DNA from: Trachelipus rathkii
Lineage: Eukaryota > Arthropoda > Malacostraca > Isopoda > Trachelipodidae
Direction of reading: 5' to 3'
Length of the DNA: 34,410 nt
Assembly: GCA_015478945.1 (NCBI GenBank)
Contig: JABUQX010078819.1
Span: forward strand, 1-34,410
Part shown: piece by piece, positions 11,246 through 19,247 of the stretch
How the letters are laid out: every line of letters starts with the position of its first letter
Numbering within the stretch: the first letter of the stretch is position 1
Notes under the pieces: model-generated
Database searches by the model: none
The model's input: the letters and a program-made list of their open reading frames with translations, nothing else
What the model was told of the DNA's origin: nothing
Made by a program: the position numbers and the translations under genes

Positions 11246-14200
11246 ATGACAACTTGTGAGATCTGTAATACTAAAATTAAAAATTTTAAAATTCATTTAA
11301 GAAGTAATAAACATGTGAAAAATACCAATCAATCATTGCTTAATTTGAATTATTTTGATGATAAAAAGAAATTATGCTCAATGTGTAATAAAAGCGTTCT
11401 AAACCTTAAAATTCACGAGAAAAGTAAGATTCATCAAAGAAATTCGATGCAATGTGATTATAAAAATTGTCGAGAAGGAATTCAAGGTAATTTTAAAGCA
11501 TATTGTTATACCAATATAAAAATCATTGATCCGAGGATGTATATTAATAATATGATAAGTATAATTCAGAAAAAAAATTGAAGAACAAAATTGGGAAAAT
11601 TTAAAACTGAGTCTCTCTATTTTTGTTGAATTTTATAAATATTTACCTGATGGAGGAAAACAAACGATTCAAAATTGGTTTAATAGCGGTTCCATGACAA
11701 GTATAACAAATAATTCTCAAATAAAAGATACTATTTATGAAATGATCAATAAAATTGAAGAAAAAATATGTAAATTTACAAGAGAAGGGTCAGGATGGAT
11801 TATCAATAAACTTTTAGATTTTGAAATAAAGATAGCAAAATATAAACCATTAAGAGCTTCTTCATATATTGAAACTCCATCCAAATATTAAAACACAAAA
11901 TTTGGATTAATGAATATTCAAAATTATGATAACGAATGTTTCAAATGGTGTATAACAAGGTCTGATTGTTTAACAGAAAGAAATCCACAGAGATTATCAA
12001 AAAGAATAAAAGAAGTATCTAAAAATTACAATTGGAAAGGAATAGAATTCCCAGTTCAATTAAAACAGATTACTAAATTTGAGAACCAAAACAATGTGTC
12101 AGTTAACGTATTTGGACTTGATGAAAAAGAAATATTATATCCCTTAAGAATTACAAAAGTTGAGAAAACTAAACATGTTGATTTACTTTTAATATCAAAT
12201 GATAAAAATACACATTATTTACTGATGAAACATTTGAGTCCATTCATAGATAAGAAGCATAAAGAAAAAACTTATCCATGTCGATTCTGTTTACATAGTT
12301 TTTATAAAAAAGAATTATTAGATAATCATCTACCAGAATGTAGTATCCTTAAACTGGTAAGAATGGAATTATCAGAAGGTCAAGTTCAATTTAAACTGTA
12401 TTATAAACAATTCAGACATCCATTTGTTATATATGCAGATTTTAAAAGCACCTTACAAAAAAAACATACGAGTCAACCAAACCCTAATGAATCCTATACC
12501 ATTAACTTACAGAAGCATCAGCCAAACAGCTGGTGTTGTTATACGAAATGTGATATCGATGAATATTCAAAATTTGAAATATATGAAGGTAAAGAAGCAT
12601 CTAAAACGTTTGTAGAATATTTAATTTCAGAATCAAAAAGAATTTATAAATTACTGAAAATGAACAAACCAATGAATTTAACTTCAGAAGAAGAAATGAA
12701 TCATGAAAACGCTAATCGTTGTTATGTATGTAAAAAAGAATATACACAATCAGATTTCAAAGTAAGAGACCATAATCATTTAACAGGATAATATAGAGGA
12801 CCTGCTCACCATTAGTTGTAATTTACAAATTAAAAATCCTAAATTTATTCCAATAATAATGCATAACTTATCCAAATACGATGCTCATTTATTCGTTAAA
12901 GAATTTGGACGTACCGATGGTGAATTAAAAGCAATTCCTCAAACGGATGAAACTTATATAAGTTTCAGTCAGTTTATAAAAGTTGATGAAGGAACAATCT
13001 CAACAAGCATGGAGTTGAGATTCCTCGATAGTTTTAGATTTATGTCAACGTCCCTAGCTAAACTGGCATCAAATTTAGAAAATGAAAATTTAAAGAATTT
13101 ATACAAATATTATCAAGATGAACAGTTTCAGCTACTAAAACGTAAAGGAATTTATCCATACGATTGGATGGATGATATAGCAAAATTTAATCATGAAAAA
13201 TTACCTAAAAAAGAGAAATTTTATAATATTTTAAATAATGAAAATATATCAAACGAGGACTACAAACATGAGCAGAATATATGGACAAAATTTAATTGTA
13301 AACATTTAAAGATTATCATATGTTATACTTAAAATCTGACACATTATTATTAGCTGATGTGTTTGAAAATTTTAGAACAACTTGTTTAGATACTTATAAA
13401 TTAGATCCAGCGCGTTATTTTACATCTCCAGGTTTGTCTTGGGACGCATTATTAAAAGAAACGGAAGTAAAATTAGATTTATTAAAAGATCCGGATATGT
13501 TGTTAATGATAGAAAAGGGGATTAGAGGAGGAATCAGTACTATAACACATAGATATGCGAAGGCTAATAATCCATATATTCAAGAAAGTTATGATAAAAA
13601 TAAACCGCATAGTTATATCACTTATTTAGATGCTAATAATTTGTATGGTTGGGCAATGTCTCAGTATTTGCCAACGGGAAATTTTAAATGGATGAAAAAC
13701 ATTATAGATTTTGATGTGTTTTGGACATCAGTGATGAATCAAAAAAAGAATATATTTTAGAAGTTGATTTGGAATATCCTAAAGAACTACACAATTTACA
13801 TAACGATTACCCCTTAGCAGCAGAAAATATAAAATTAGATAAAGTTTCAAAATTAGTTCCAAACTTGAATAAGAAAGAAAAATATATTATACACTATAGA
13901 AATTTAAAACAGTGTTTGAATTTAGGATTGAAACTAACGAAAATACATAGAGTATTAGAATTTGATCAGAGCAGTTGGATGAAATCATATATTGATCTTA
14001 ACACGAGAAAGAGAAAGGAAGCGAAGAATGAATTTGAAAAAGATTTCTATAAATTAATGAACAACTCGGTGTTTGGTAAAACGATGGAAAACATAAGAAA
14101 TAGAGTTGATGTACGACTAGTTAAAAATGAAGAGCAAGCTCAAAAATTAGTAAATAAACCAAATTTTGAATCGTTTAAAATATTCTCAGAAAATTTAATA

Positions 14201-14828
14201 GCTTGTCATATGAAAAAAACTAAACTAAGATTTGATAAACCTATCTATGTAGGAATGTCTATTTTAGAGTTAAGTAAAACTTTAATGTATGACTTTCATT
14301 ATAATCATATAAAAAATAAATATAATGAAAAAGCAAAATTATTGTTTACAGATACAGATTCATTATGCTATTATGTAGAAACGAATGATATATATATATA
14401 AAGATATGAAAAGGAATATAAAACTGTTCGATACATCTGATTATCCAAAAGAGCATAAATTATATTCAGAAAAAAATAAAAAGGTATTGGGTAAAATGAA
14501 AGATGAAACAGCTGGAAAACTGATAACAGAATTTGTAGGACTAAGAGCAAAATTATATGCTTATAAAACATTAGAAAATAAAGAAATTAAAAAAGCGAAG
14601 GGAGTAAAGAAAAGCGTTATCAATCAAACGATTAACATTGATGACTATAAAAAAGTATTATTTATGGAAGAAACTCTATATAGGAAATTAAATTTAATAC
14701 GAAGTAAAAAACATGATTTGTATACTACACAAGTCAATAAAATAGCATTATCCAGAAATGATGATAAACGATATATATTAGAAAACAATATAAACACATT
14801 AGCTTTAGGACATTATATAATAAGTTAG
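11246..14828 (+). pseudogene. polB: Protein-primed family B DNA polymerase, broken
   Basis: This is the Polinton replicative polymerase, about 1,190 codons across the breaks. The N-terminus carries two C2H2-like fingers (CEIC..H and CSMC..H, 11252-11430). A REGSGW segment and a NIQNYDNECFKW segment, both typical of this family, follow. Exo I reads YADFKS (12429-12449): the second acidic residue of D-x-E is Lys. Exo II (HNLSKYD, 12862) and exo III (LKSDTLLLADVFE, 13324) are present. So are polymerase motif A (DANNLYG, 13630), motif B (NNSVFGKT, 14061) and motif C (FTDTDS, 14345). Breaks are a frameshift at an A8 run (11570-11577), TAA stops at 11889 and 12789, further breaks near 12813-12850, 13310-13335 and 13720-13760, and one at a TA run near 14390. 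The provirus therefore probably cannot replicate itself unaided. Confidence 0.92.
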
Positions 14829-15016
14829 TTGGCGCCAACATTTTAGTTGTAAGTAGTTTTAAGTTAGGTTTAAGAAAAAACAAAAAATTAAAAAAAAATA
14901 TTGCATGTTAGTTGTAAGTAGTTTTAAGTTAGGTTTAGGAAAAAAACAAAATATTAAAAAAATATTGCATGTTAGTTGTAAGTTAGAGTTAAAAAAATAT
15001 AATATATATAAAATAT

Positions 15017-15044
15017 TAGCGTATGGTCTTGAGGTCATGCGCTA
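15017..15044. repeat. GC hairpin (TAGCGTATG arm)
   Basis: Arms TAGCGTATG and CATGCGCTA pair with one G-T wobble around a TTGA centre. Confidence 0.8.
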
Positions 15045-15068
15045 AAAAAATAATATATATATAGAAAT

Positions 15069-15092
15069 GACCACCGCTTTGAGGCGGTGGTC
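15069..15092. repeat. GC hairpin (GACCACCGC arm)
   Basis: A perfect 9-bp stem GACCACCGC/GCGGTGGTC around TTTGAG. Confidence 0.85.
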
Positions 15093-15130
15093 TAAAATGA
15101 GTTACGCTAAAAAATAAATAAATGTAAAAA

Positions 15131-15384
15131 AATATAATACTATAATGATTGGTTCTATAACCGTTAGTTATTTAAAAAAAAATTTATTTTAGTGCCATGC
15201 CTATAGGCATGGCACTAATACTAAATATAACGATTAGTTTATCGTATAAAGTTTAAAAAAAATATAATACTATAATGATTGGTTCTATAACCGTTAGTTA
15301 TTTAAAAAAAAATTTATTTTAGTGCCATGCCTATAGGCATGGCACTAATACTAAATATAACGATTAGTCTATCGTATAAAGTTT
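15131..15384 (+). repeat. 130-bp tandem duplication carrying a GC palindrome
   Basis: Two nearly identical units (starting about 15131 and 15261) each contain a perfect 28-base palindrome with arm TAGTGCCATGCCTA (15190-15217 and 15320-15347). Confidence 0.9.
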
Positions 15385-15400
15385 AAAAAAATATATATAT

Positions 15401-15433
15401 ATTTACCATTTTTTATATAAAAAAATGGTAAAT
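15401..15433. repeat. Hairpin (ATTTACCATTTTT arm)
   Basis: The arms pair around a TATA-containing centre; AT-richer than the neighbouring hairpins. Confidence 0.8.
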
Positions 15434-15453
15434 TTTTCAAAAATATAATATAA

Positions 15454-15488
15454 CGTATAAGACCCCTGAAACGGGGGGCTTATAACGT
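15454..15488. repeat. GC hairpin (TATAAGACCCC arm)
   Basis: TATAAG and CCCC pair with GGGG and CTTATA; the loop is TGAAA. Confidence 0.8.
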
Positions 15489-15505
15489 AAAAAAATAAAT
15501 AAGAA

Positions 15506-15535
15506 TTGGTGGGATGGCTTAAGGCATCCCACCAA
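15506..15535. repeat. GC hairpin (TTGGTGGGATG arm)
   Basis: An 11-bp stem with GCTTAAGG in the centre. Confidence 0.85.
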
Positions 15536-15560
15536 AAAAATATAAAAATTTAGAAATAAA

Positions 15561-15589
15561 CAAGGGGGCCCCGTTTCAGGGCCCCCTTG
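15561..15589. repeat. GC hairpin (CAAGGGGGCCC arm)
   Basis: A perfect 11-bp stem with the loop CGTTTCA. Confidence 0.85.
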
Positions 15590-15662
15590 AAAAAAAATTT
15601 CAAACAAATACAATTTATATAAACAAATCTGGTTTATATTGTTTAGTGTTAAAAAACATAAG

Positions 15663-16067
15663 ATGTCTTTAATAAAAATTAATAATATAATAGATATAGA
15701 GAATAATATATTTAAATTCAACGATAAAAATATAACTATAACATACGATGAATATAACAACGTATGGTTTAAAGGTAAAGACGTATGCGATATCTTAGAA
15801 TATAAAAAATCTGAAGATGCGTTAAAACAACACGTAGAAAATGAAGATAAAATAGAATATAAAATGTTGTATGGGTCGGCGTTTCGCCGACCATACAATT
15901 TGATAGAACTTTACAAAATCAACTATTTATATAAACGAATCTGGTTTATATTGTTTATTGAAAGATTTAAACATGAAGATAAAATAGAGTATAAGAAGTT
16001 GAATTTGGACGCCCCCGTGAAACACGGGGGCGTCCAATATGATAGAACTTTACAAAATATAAAATAG
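15663..16067 (+). CDS. BRO-N domain protein fragment, interrupted by hairpin sequence
   Basis: The first 70 or so residues match the BRO N-terminal DNA-binding domain: FKFNDKNITITYDEYNNVWF, then FKGKDVCDILEYKKSEDALK. BRO proteins are common in large insect DNA viruses and related elements. After the domain core the frame runs through two GC hairpins (15867-15898 and 16005-16037), so its C-terminal half is hairpin-derived and unlike any family I know. The start at 15663 follows an AAACATAAG leader shared with the second copy at 16194. No late-type promoter is present. It is probably a truncated paralogue; whether it is expressed is unknown. Confidence 0.6.
   Translation: MSLIKINNIIDIENNIFKFNDKNITITYDEYNNVWFKGKDVCDILEYKKSEDALKQHVENEDKIEYKMLYGSAFRRPYNLIELYKINYLYKRIWFILFIERFKHEDKIEYKKLNLDAPVKHGGVQYDRTLQNIK
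15867..15898. repeat. GC hairpin in BRO cassette slot 1
   Basis: The arm TTGTATGGGTCGGCG pairs with its partner with one bulged G around TTT. It is followed by the conserved flank ATAGAACTTTACAAAAT. Confidence 0.85.
16005..16037. repeat. GC hairpin in BRO cassette slot 2
   Basis: A perfect 15-bp stem (arm TTGGACGCCCCCGTG) with an AAA loop. It is followed by the same flank ATAGAACTTTACAAAAT. Confidence 0.9.
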
Positions 16068-16088
16068 AATATAAAAAATTTAAATTTT

Positions 16089-16118
16089 GTACGCCCCCCT
16101 GAAACACGGGGGGCCGTT
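16089..16118. repeat. GC hairpin in BRO cassette slot 3
   Basis: A C-rich arm (ACGCCCCCC) and a G-rich arm surround TGAAACAC. It has the same left flank type and the same right flank as slots 1 and 2. Confidence 0.8.
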
Positions 16119-16193
16119 CAATATGATAGAACTTTACAAAATATAAATAGAATATAAAAAATTTAAAAAAATTTTTTATATATAAAACATAAG

Positions 16194-16373
16194 ATGTCTT
16201 TAATAAAAATTAATAATATAATAGATATAGAGAATAATATATTTAAATTCAACGATAAAAATATAACTATAACATACGATGAATATAACAACGTATGGTT
16301 TAAAAATAAAGACGTATGCAATATCTTAGAATATAAAAAATTACGCAATGCTATAAAAAGACAGTGGAAATGA
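16194..16373 (+). CDS. Second BRO-N fragment, 59 codons
   Basis: The first 50 or so residues are almost identical to those of the frame starting at 15663, with the KDVCNILEYKK block. The frame then diverges into a short Arg/Lys-rich tail and stops at TGA 16371-16373. The upstream leader (AAAACATAAG) is duplicated as well, so this is a segmental duplication of the domain. It is too short for a complete BRO protein and is probably a relic or a stand-alone DNA-binding stub. Confidence 0.5.
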   Translation: MSLIKINNIIDIENNIFKFNDKNITITYDEYNNVWFKNKDVCNILEYKKLRNAIKRQWK

Positions 16374-16574
16374 AGATAAGTTAGAATATACATAAGTTAA
16401 TTTGAAATTCGGCACCCTTGAAATTGAATTTAAATTTAACAAAAGCGGGTCCATTGAGAAGTTTTAAGTTAGGTTTAAGAAAAAATAAAAAATATAAAAA
16501 ATATTGCATGTTAGTTGTAAGTTAGAGTTAAGGAAAAATTTAAATAATTATATTATTTAAAAATTATATAGTTT

Positions 16575-16600
16575 AACGGGTAGCCTTAAGGCTACCCGTT
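16575..16600. repeat. GC palindrome (AACGGGTAGCCTT arm)
   Basis: A perfect 26-base palindrome centred on TTAA, upstream of the ATPase gene. Confidence 0.9.
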
Positions 16601-16638
16601 GAAAAACAAACTATAAAACGAAACATTAAAAAATACAA

Positions 16639-16667
16639 AAAGGGGGCCGTGTTTCACGGCTCCCTTT
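16639..16667. repeat. GC hairpin (AAAGGGGGCCGTG arm)
   Basis: A 13-bp stem with one G-T wobble and a TTT loop, directly upstream of the ATPase promoter element. Confidence 0.85.
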
Positions 16668-16697
16668 GAAAAAAAATTATAAAAATGAATACAATTA

Positions 16698-16717
16698 TTT
16701 TTTCTTTATAATAAATA
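16698..16717 (+). promoter_or_regulatory. Late-type start-proximal element, ATPase
   Basis: TTTTTTCTTTATAATAAATA leads into the ATG. It is a variant of the CTCTATAATAAATG element found before most rightward genes. Confidence 0.65.
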
Positions 16718-17503
16718 ATGGAAAACATTTCTATTCATTGGAAAGATGAGAAGAGCAGAAATAATCAAGAACATCATTTCTTATTACCATCTCCTAACTG
16801 TAGAATTCTAATTATTGGAGAGTCTGGATGCGGTAAAACGAATTTACTACTAAGAATGTTACTTATGGATAAGTGGTTAGATTATAATAATTTATTTGTT
16901 TTTGGAAAGTCTTTACACCAGCCAGAATATAAATTAATAAAATCAGGATTTGATAAAGGATATAATAAAAGCGAAGTTCTTGAATTATTGGAGAAAGGAG
17001 GGGGTGATATCGATTCATTTATTAGAAATCTACCTAAAAAGCGTAAAAAATCAAAATATAAGGTAGAATATTATGAAGATTCTTCCGAAATTCTAGACCC
17101 GAAAGATGTTAATACTAAGAAGAAAAATTTATTTGTATTTGATGATATAATGAATGATTCAAATCAAAGTAAAGCTGAAGATTATTATACGAGAGGAAGA
17201 CATAATAATACAAGCTCTATTTATATTAGTCAAAACTATTTTAAACTTCCTCGTCAAACAATACGATCCAATGCTAATGTGTTTATATTGTTCTCATTGC
17301 CTATAAAAGATTTAGTTAATATTTTTAATGATTTCATTTCAAAAGATATGACGTGGGAAGAATTTCGTAATTATTGCGAAACTGTTTGGAAAGAACCATT
17401 TGGTTACATCGTTATAAATAAAAAATTACCACCAGGAGAAGGAAGATATCAAGCTAATTTTGACTCTATATATGTACCTAAAAAGTTTTTTCCTCTTAAA
17501 TAA
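16718..17503 (+). CDS. Genome-packaging ATPase (A32/FtsK-HerA type)
   Basis: A 261-residue ATPase expected to pump viral DNA into capsids. Walker A is GESGCGKT (residues 34-41) and Walker B is LFVFDD (138-143). A conserved segment typical of Polinton and NCLDV A32-like ATPases follows (RHNNTSSIYISQNYF, near 161-175, then IRSNANVFILF). The length is normal for the family and the frame is intact. The stop codon abuts the ATG of the PLA2 gene, and the last codons encode the T-run and TAAATAA of that gene's promoter element. It opens the block of morphogenesis genes. Confidence 0.93.
   Translation: MENISIHWKDEKSRNNQEHHFLLPSPNCRILIIGESGCGKTNLLLRMLLMDKWLDYNNLFVFGKSLHQPEYKLIKSGFDKGYNKSEVLELLEKGGGDIDSFIRNLPKKRKKSKYKVEYYEDSSEILDPKDVNTKKKNLFVFDDIMNDSNQSKAEDYYTRGRHNNTSSIYISQNYFKLPRQTIRSNANVFILFSLPIKDLVNIFNDFISKDMTWEEFRNYCETVWKEPFGYIVINKKLPPGEGRYQANFDSIYVPKKFFPLK
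17486..17503 (+). promoter_or_regulatory. Late-type element, PLA2 gene
   Basis: TTTTTCCTCTTAAATAA, directly followed by ATG. It is embedded in the last codons of the ATPase. Confidence 0.7.
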
Positions 17504-18067
17504 ATGTATATTTACAATACAACTCGAAAAGTTCATAAAGAAAATTTCATTGAGACTAATTCAATAAACTTAACCTTTGAAAATCAAAAATATATTAATG
17601 AATTGAAATTATTTTTAAAGACGAAAACTGGTTCAGGATTGTTAAATTCGGCGTTGAAGAAACTCCCTTTCCCAGAAATGCATTTAAATTTACCTAATAA
17701 TGTTTCATCGGAAAATATTGAAAACGGATCGTTCAGGAATACAGGAAAATATTCATATTGTGGTCCAGGTACGAAAGTACAAAAAAGATTAAAAGAAGGA
17801 TATAATGGTGTTAACAGTTTAGATAAGGCTTGTAAACAACATGATATAAATTATTTAAAACATAAAAATACGAAAGAGAGAAATGCGGCAGATGATTTAT
17901 TAGCAAAACAAGCGAGTGAAATTGCGTTAGATCCTAATGAACCAGAGTACGTTAGAAAAGACGCGAGATTAGTCACAGGACTAATGGGAATGAAATCAAG
18001 ATTCGGAATGGGTTTACCATCAAAAAACGGGGTAAAGAGCTCGCAAAATCGGGCTCTGAAAAATTGA
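17504..18067 (+). CDS. Phospholipase A2-domain virion protein (parvovirus VP1u-like)
   Basis: A 187-residue protein. A Ca-binding loop YCGPGT (85-90) and the catalytic HD pair (KQHDINY, 111-117) are arranged as in the VP1 unique region of parvoviruses. In parvoviruses this domain breaches endosomal membranes; a matching entry role here is inference. Related PLA2 proteins are, from memory, widespread in Polinton/adintovirus elements. The segment before the domain has no recognised motif. The gene ends at TGA 18065-18067 and overlaps the upstream open part of the integrase frame. A canonical slippery heptamer (18022-18028) lies 12 codons before its stop. Confidence 0.88.
   Translation: MYIYNTTRKVHKENFIETNSINLTFENQKYINELKLFLKTKTGSGLLNSALKKLPFPEMHLNLPNNVSSENIENGSFRNTGKYSYCGPGTKVQKRLKEGYNGVNSLDKACKQHDINYLKHKNTKERNAADDLLAKQASEIALDPNEPEYVRKDARLVTGLMGMKSRFGMGLPSKNGVKSSQNRALKN
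18022..18058 (+). promoter_or_regulatory. Candidate -1 ribosomal frameshift signal
   Basis: In the PLA2 frame the codons read tcA AAA AAC, giving the canonical A AAA AAC slippery site at 18022-18028. After a 7-base spacer, AGAGCTCG (18036-18043) pairs with CGGGCTCT (18050-18057) with one G-T wobble around CAAAAT. A -1 shift enters exactly the integrase frame. Confidence 0.55.
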
Positions 18068-19083
18068 GGGAATTATATTATAATCCTAAAACTGGATACT
18101 CAGGAATCAATGATTTAGTACGAAAAAGTGGATTATCTTCTAAGATAGTTAAGGACTGGCTAGATCATCAAAACGTTTACACATTGCATAAACCGATAAA
18201 ACATAAATTTTCAACGAGAAGAGTGATGGTCTCTAGTGTTGATGATCAATGGCAAGCTGATTTAGTAGACATGCAAAAATATAAATCTCAGAATAAAAAT
18301 ATAAATTACGTATTAACAGTTATAGATATATTCAGTAAATACGCTTGGGCTACTCCTATTAAAAAGAAAACTGGAAATGATATCGCAGAGGCATTTCAAA
18401 ATATATTTAAGGAAAGAATTCCTAGAAAAATACATACGGATAAAGGACTCGAATTCATAAATAAACCAACTCAAGAGCTATTTAGAAAACATAGAATACA
18501 TTGGTTCGCTACAGAGAATGAAACGAAAGCTCAAGTAGTAGAAAGATTTAACAGAACTTTAAAATCTAAAATGTGGAAATATTTTACAGAAAACAAAACA
18601 AAGAAATGGATTGATATTCTCCCTAATTTAGTAAAAAATTATAATACAAGTTCTCATAGAAGTATTAAAATGACTCCTGAACAAGGATCTCTTGAGAAGA
18701 ATAGTAAAGTTGTGTATGAAAATTTATTTCCTCCTACTAAGTCTAAACTTAGGAAACCAAAATTTAACCTTGGTGATAGAGTAAGAATCAGCAGAAAATA
18801 TAAAGATTTTAGAAAAGGTTATCTTCCAAACTTTACAGAAGAAATATTTATTATATCTGAAGTATTGAAAACAAATCCTATAACTTATAAAATAAGAGAC
18901 ATGAGTGATGAAGAGATTATTGGAAGTTTTTATGAACAAGAAATGGTGAAATATGAAAGTGAATTATACGAGGTTGAAAAAATATTAAAAAGAAATAAAG
19001 AGAAAATATTAGTTAAATGGAAAGGATACAATACAACATCTTGGATAAATGAAAAAGACTTAACGGAAACATCAAACATCTAA
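18064..19083 (+). CDS. Retrovirus-like integrase with chromodomain
   Basis: The DDE catalytic residues are visible: D66 (WQADLVDM), D126 (HTDKGLEF) and E160 (QVVERFNRTLK), with about 34 residues between the last two. The C-terminal chromodomain is YEVEKILKR...LVKWKGY, near residues 302-333. It inserts the linear genome into host DNA. No ATG lies near the start; the first is at about residue 55, inside the conserved part. The coordinate given is a TTG where homology begins (RELYYNP). The frame is open upstream to 17956. Expression may be by -1 frameshifting from the PLA2 frame, by non-AUG initiation, or an ATG may have been lost by one base change. No late-type promoter element precedes it. 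Confidence 0.92.
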   Translation: MRELYYNPKTGYSGINDLVRKSGLSSKIVKDWLDHQNVYTLHKPIKHKFSTRRVMVSSVDDQWQADLVDMQKYKSQNKNINYVLTVIDIFSKYAWATPIKKKTGNDIAEAFQNIFKERIPRKIHTDKGLEFINKPTQELFRKHRIHWFATENETKAQVVERFNRTLKSKMWKYFTENKTKKWIDILPNLVKNYNTSSHRSIKMTPEQGSLEKNSKVVYENLFPPTKSKLRKPKFNLGDRVRISRKYKDFRKGYLPNFTEEIFIISEVLKTNPITYKIRDMSDEEIIGSFYEQEMVKYESELYEVEKILKRNKEKILVKWKGYNTTSWINEKDLTETSNI

Positions 19084-19229
19084 CATCTAAACATCTAACA
19101 TCTAAACATCTAACATCAAATCGTTTAAAGTTCTGTTTTACATAGGATATCTGTTTCATAAAGATGTTAGATGTTTAGATGTTTAGATGTTAGATGTTTG
19201 ATGTTTAGATGTTAGATGTTTGATGTTTC
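19069..19229. repeat. Large inverted repeat of iterated GATGTTTA/AACATCTA motifs
   Basis: The left arm (about 19069-19119) starts in the last integrase codons and iterates AACATCTA. The right arm (about 19164-19229) is its complement and iterates TAGATGTT, ending at the T-run of the next promoter element. The arms are 50 bases or more with a loop of about 40. It could be a transcription terminator or an iteron array. Confidence 0.8.
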
Positions 19230-19230
19230 T

Positions 19231-19247
19231 TTTTTTCTCTATAATAA
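19231..19247 (+). promoter_or_regulatory. Late-type element, DUF8207-like gene
   Basis: TTTTTTCTCTATAATAA, directly followed by ATG. Confidence 0.75.

Larger units (their letters stand above)
14829..15650. repeat. Hairpin-rich non-coding spacer downstream of polB
   Basis: AT-rich DNA full of repeats and palindromes, with no gene. A segment containing TTAGTTGTAAGT and AAGTTAGGTTTA recurs at about 14844, 14907, 14969 and 16460-16530. A 12-base palindrome GTTGGCGCCAAC lies near 14828. Individual GC hairpins are listed separately. Confidence 0.8.

Noticed and set aside
11570..14400. PolB breaks as assembly errors only
   Set aside because: Some breaks lie at homopolymer or TA runs and could be errors, but in-frame TAA stops at 11889 and 12789 and the exo I Lys are not homopolymer-type changes, while neighbouring genes with equally many A runs are intact.
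15437..15898. Minus-strand 153-codon frame across the hairpin spacer
   Set aside because: It is the complement of the BRO-N fragment and of palindromes, with no family pattern.
18226..19083. Integrase starting at its first ATG
   Set aside because: This would remove the conserved N-terminal region that is clearly present upstream in the same frame.
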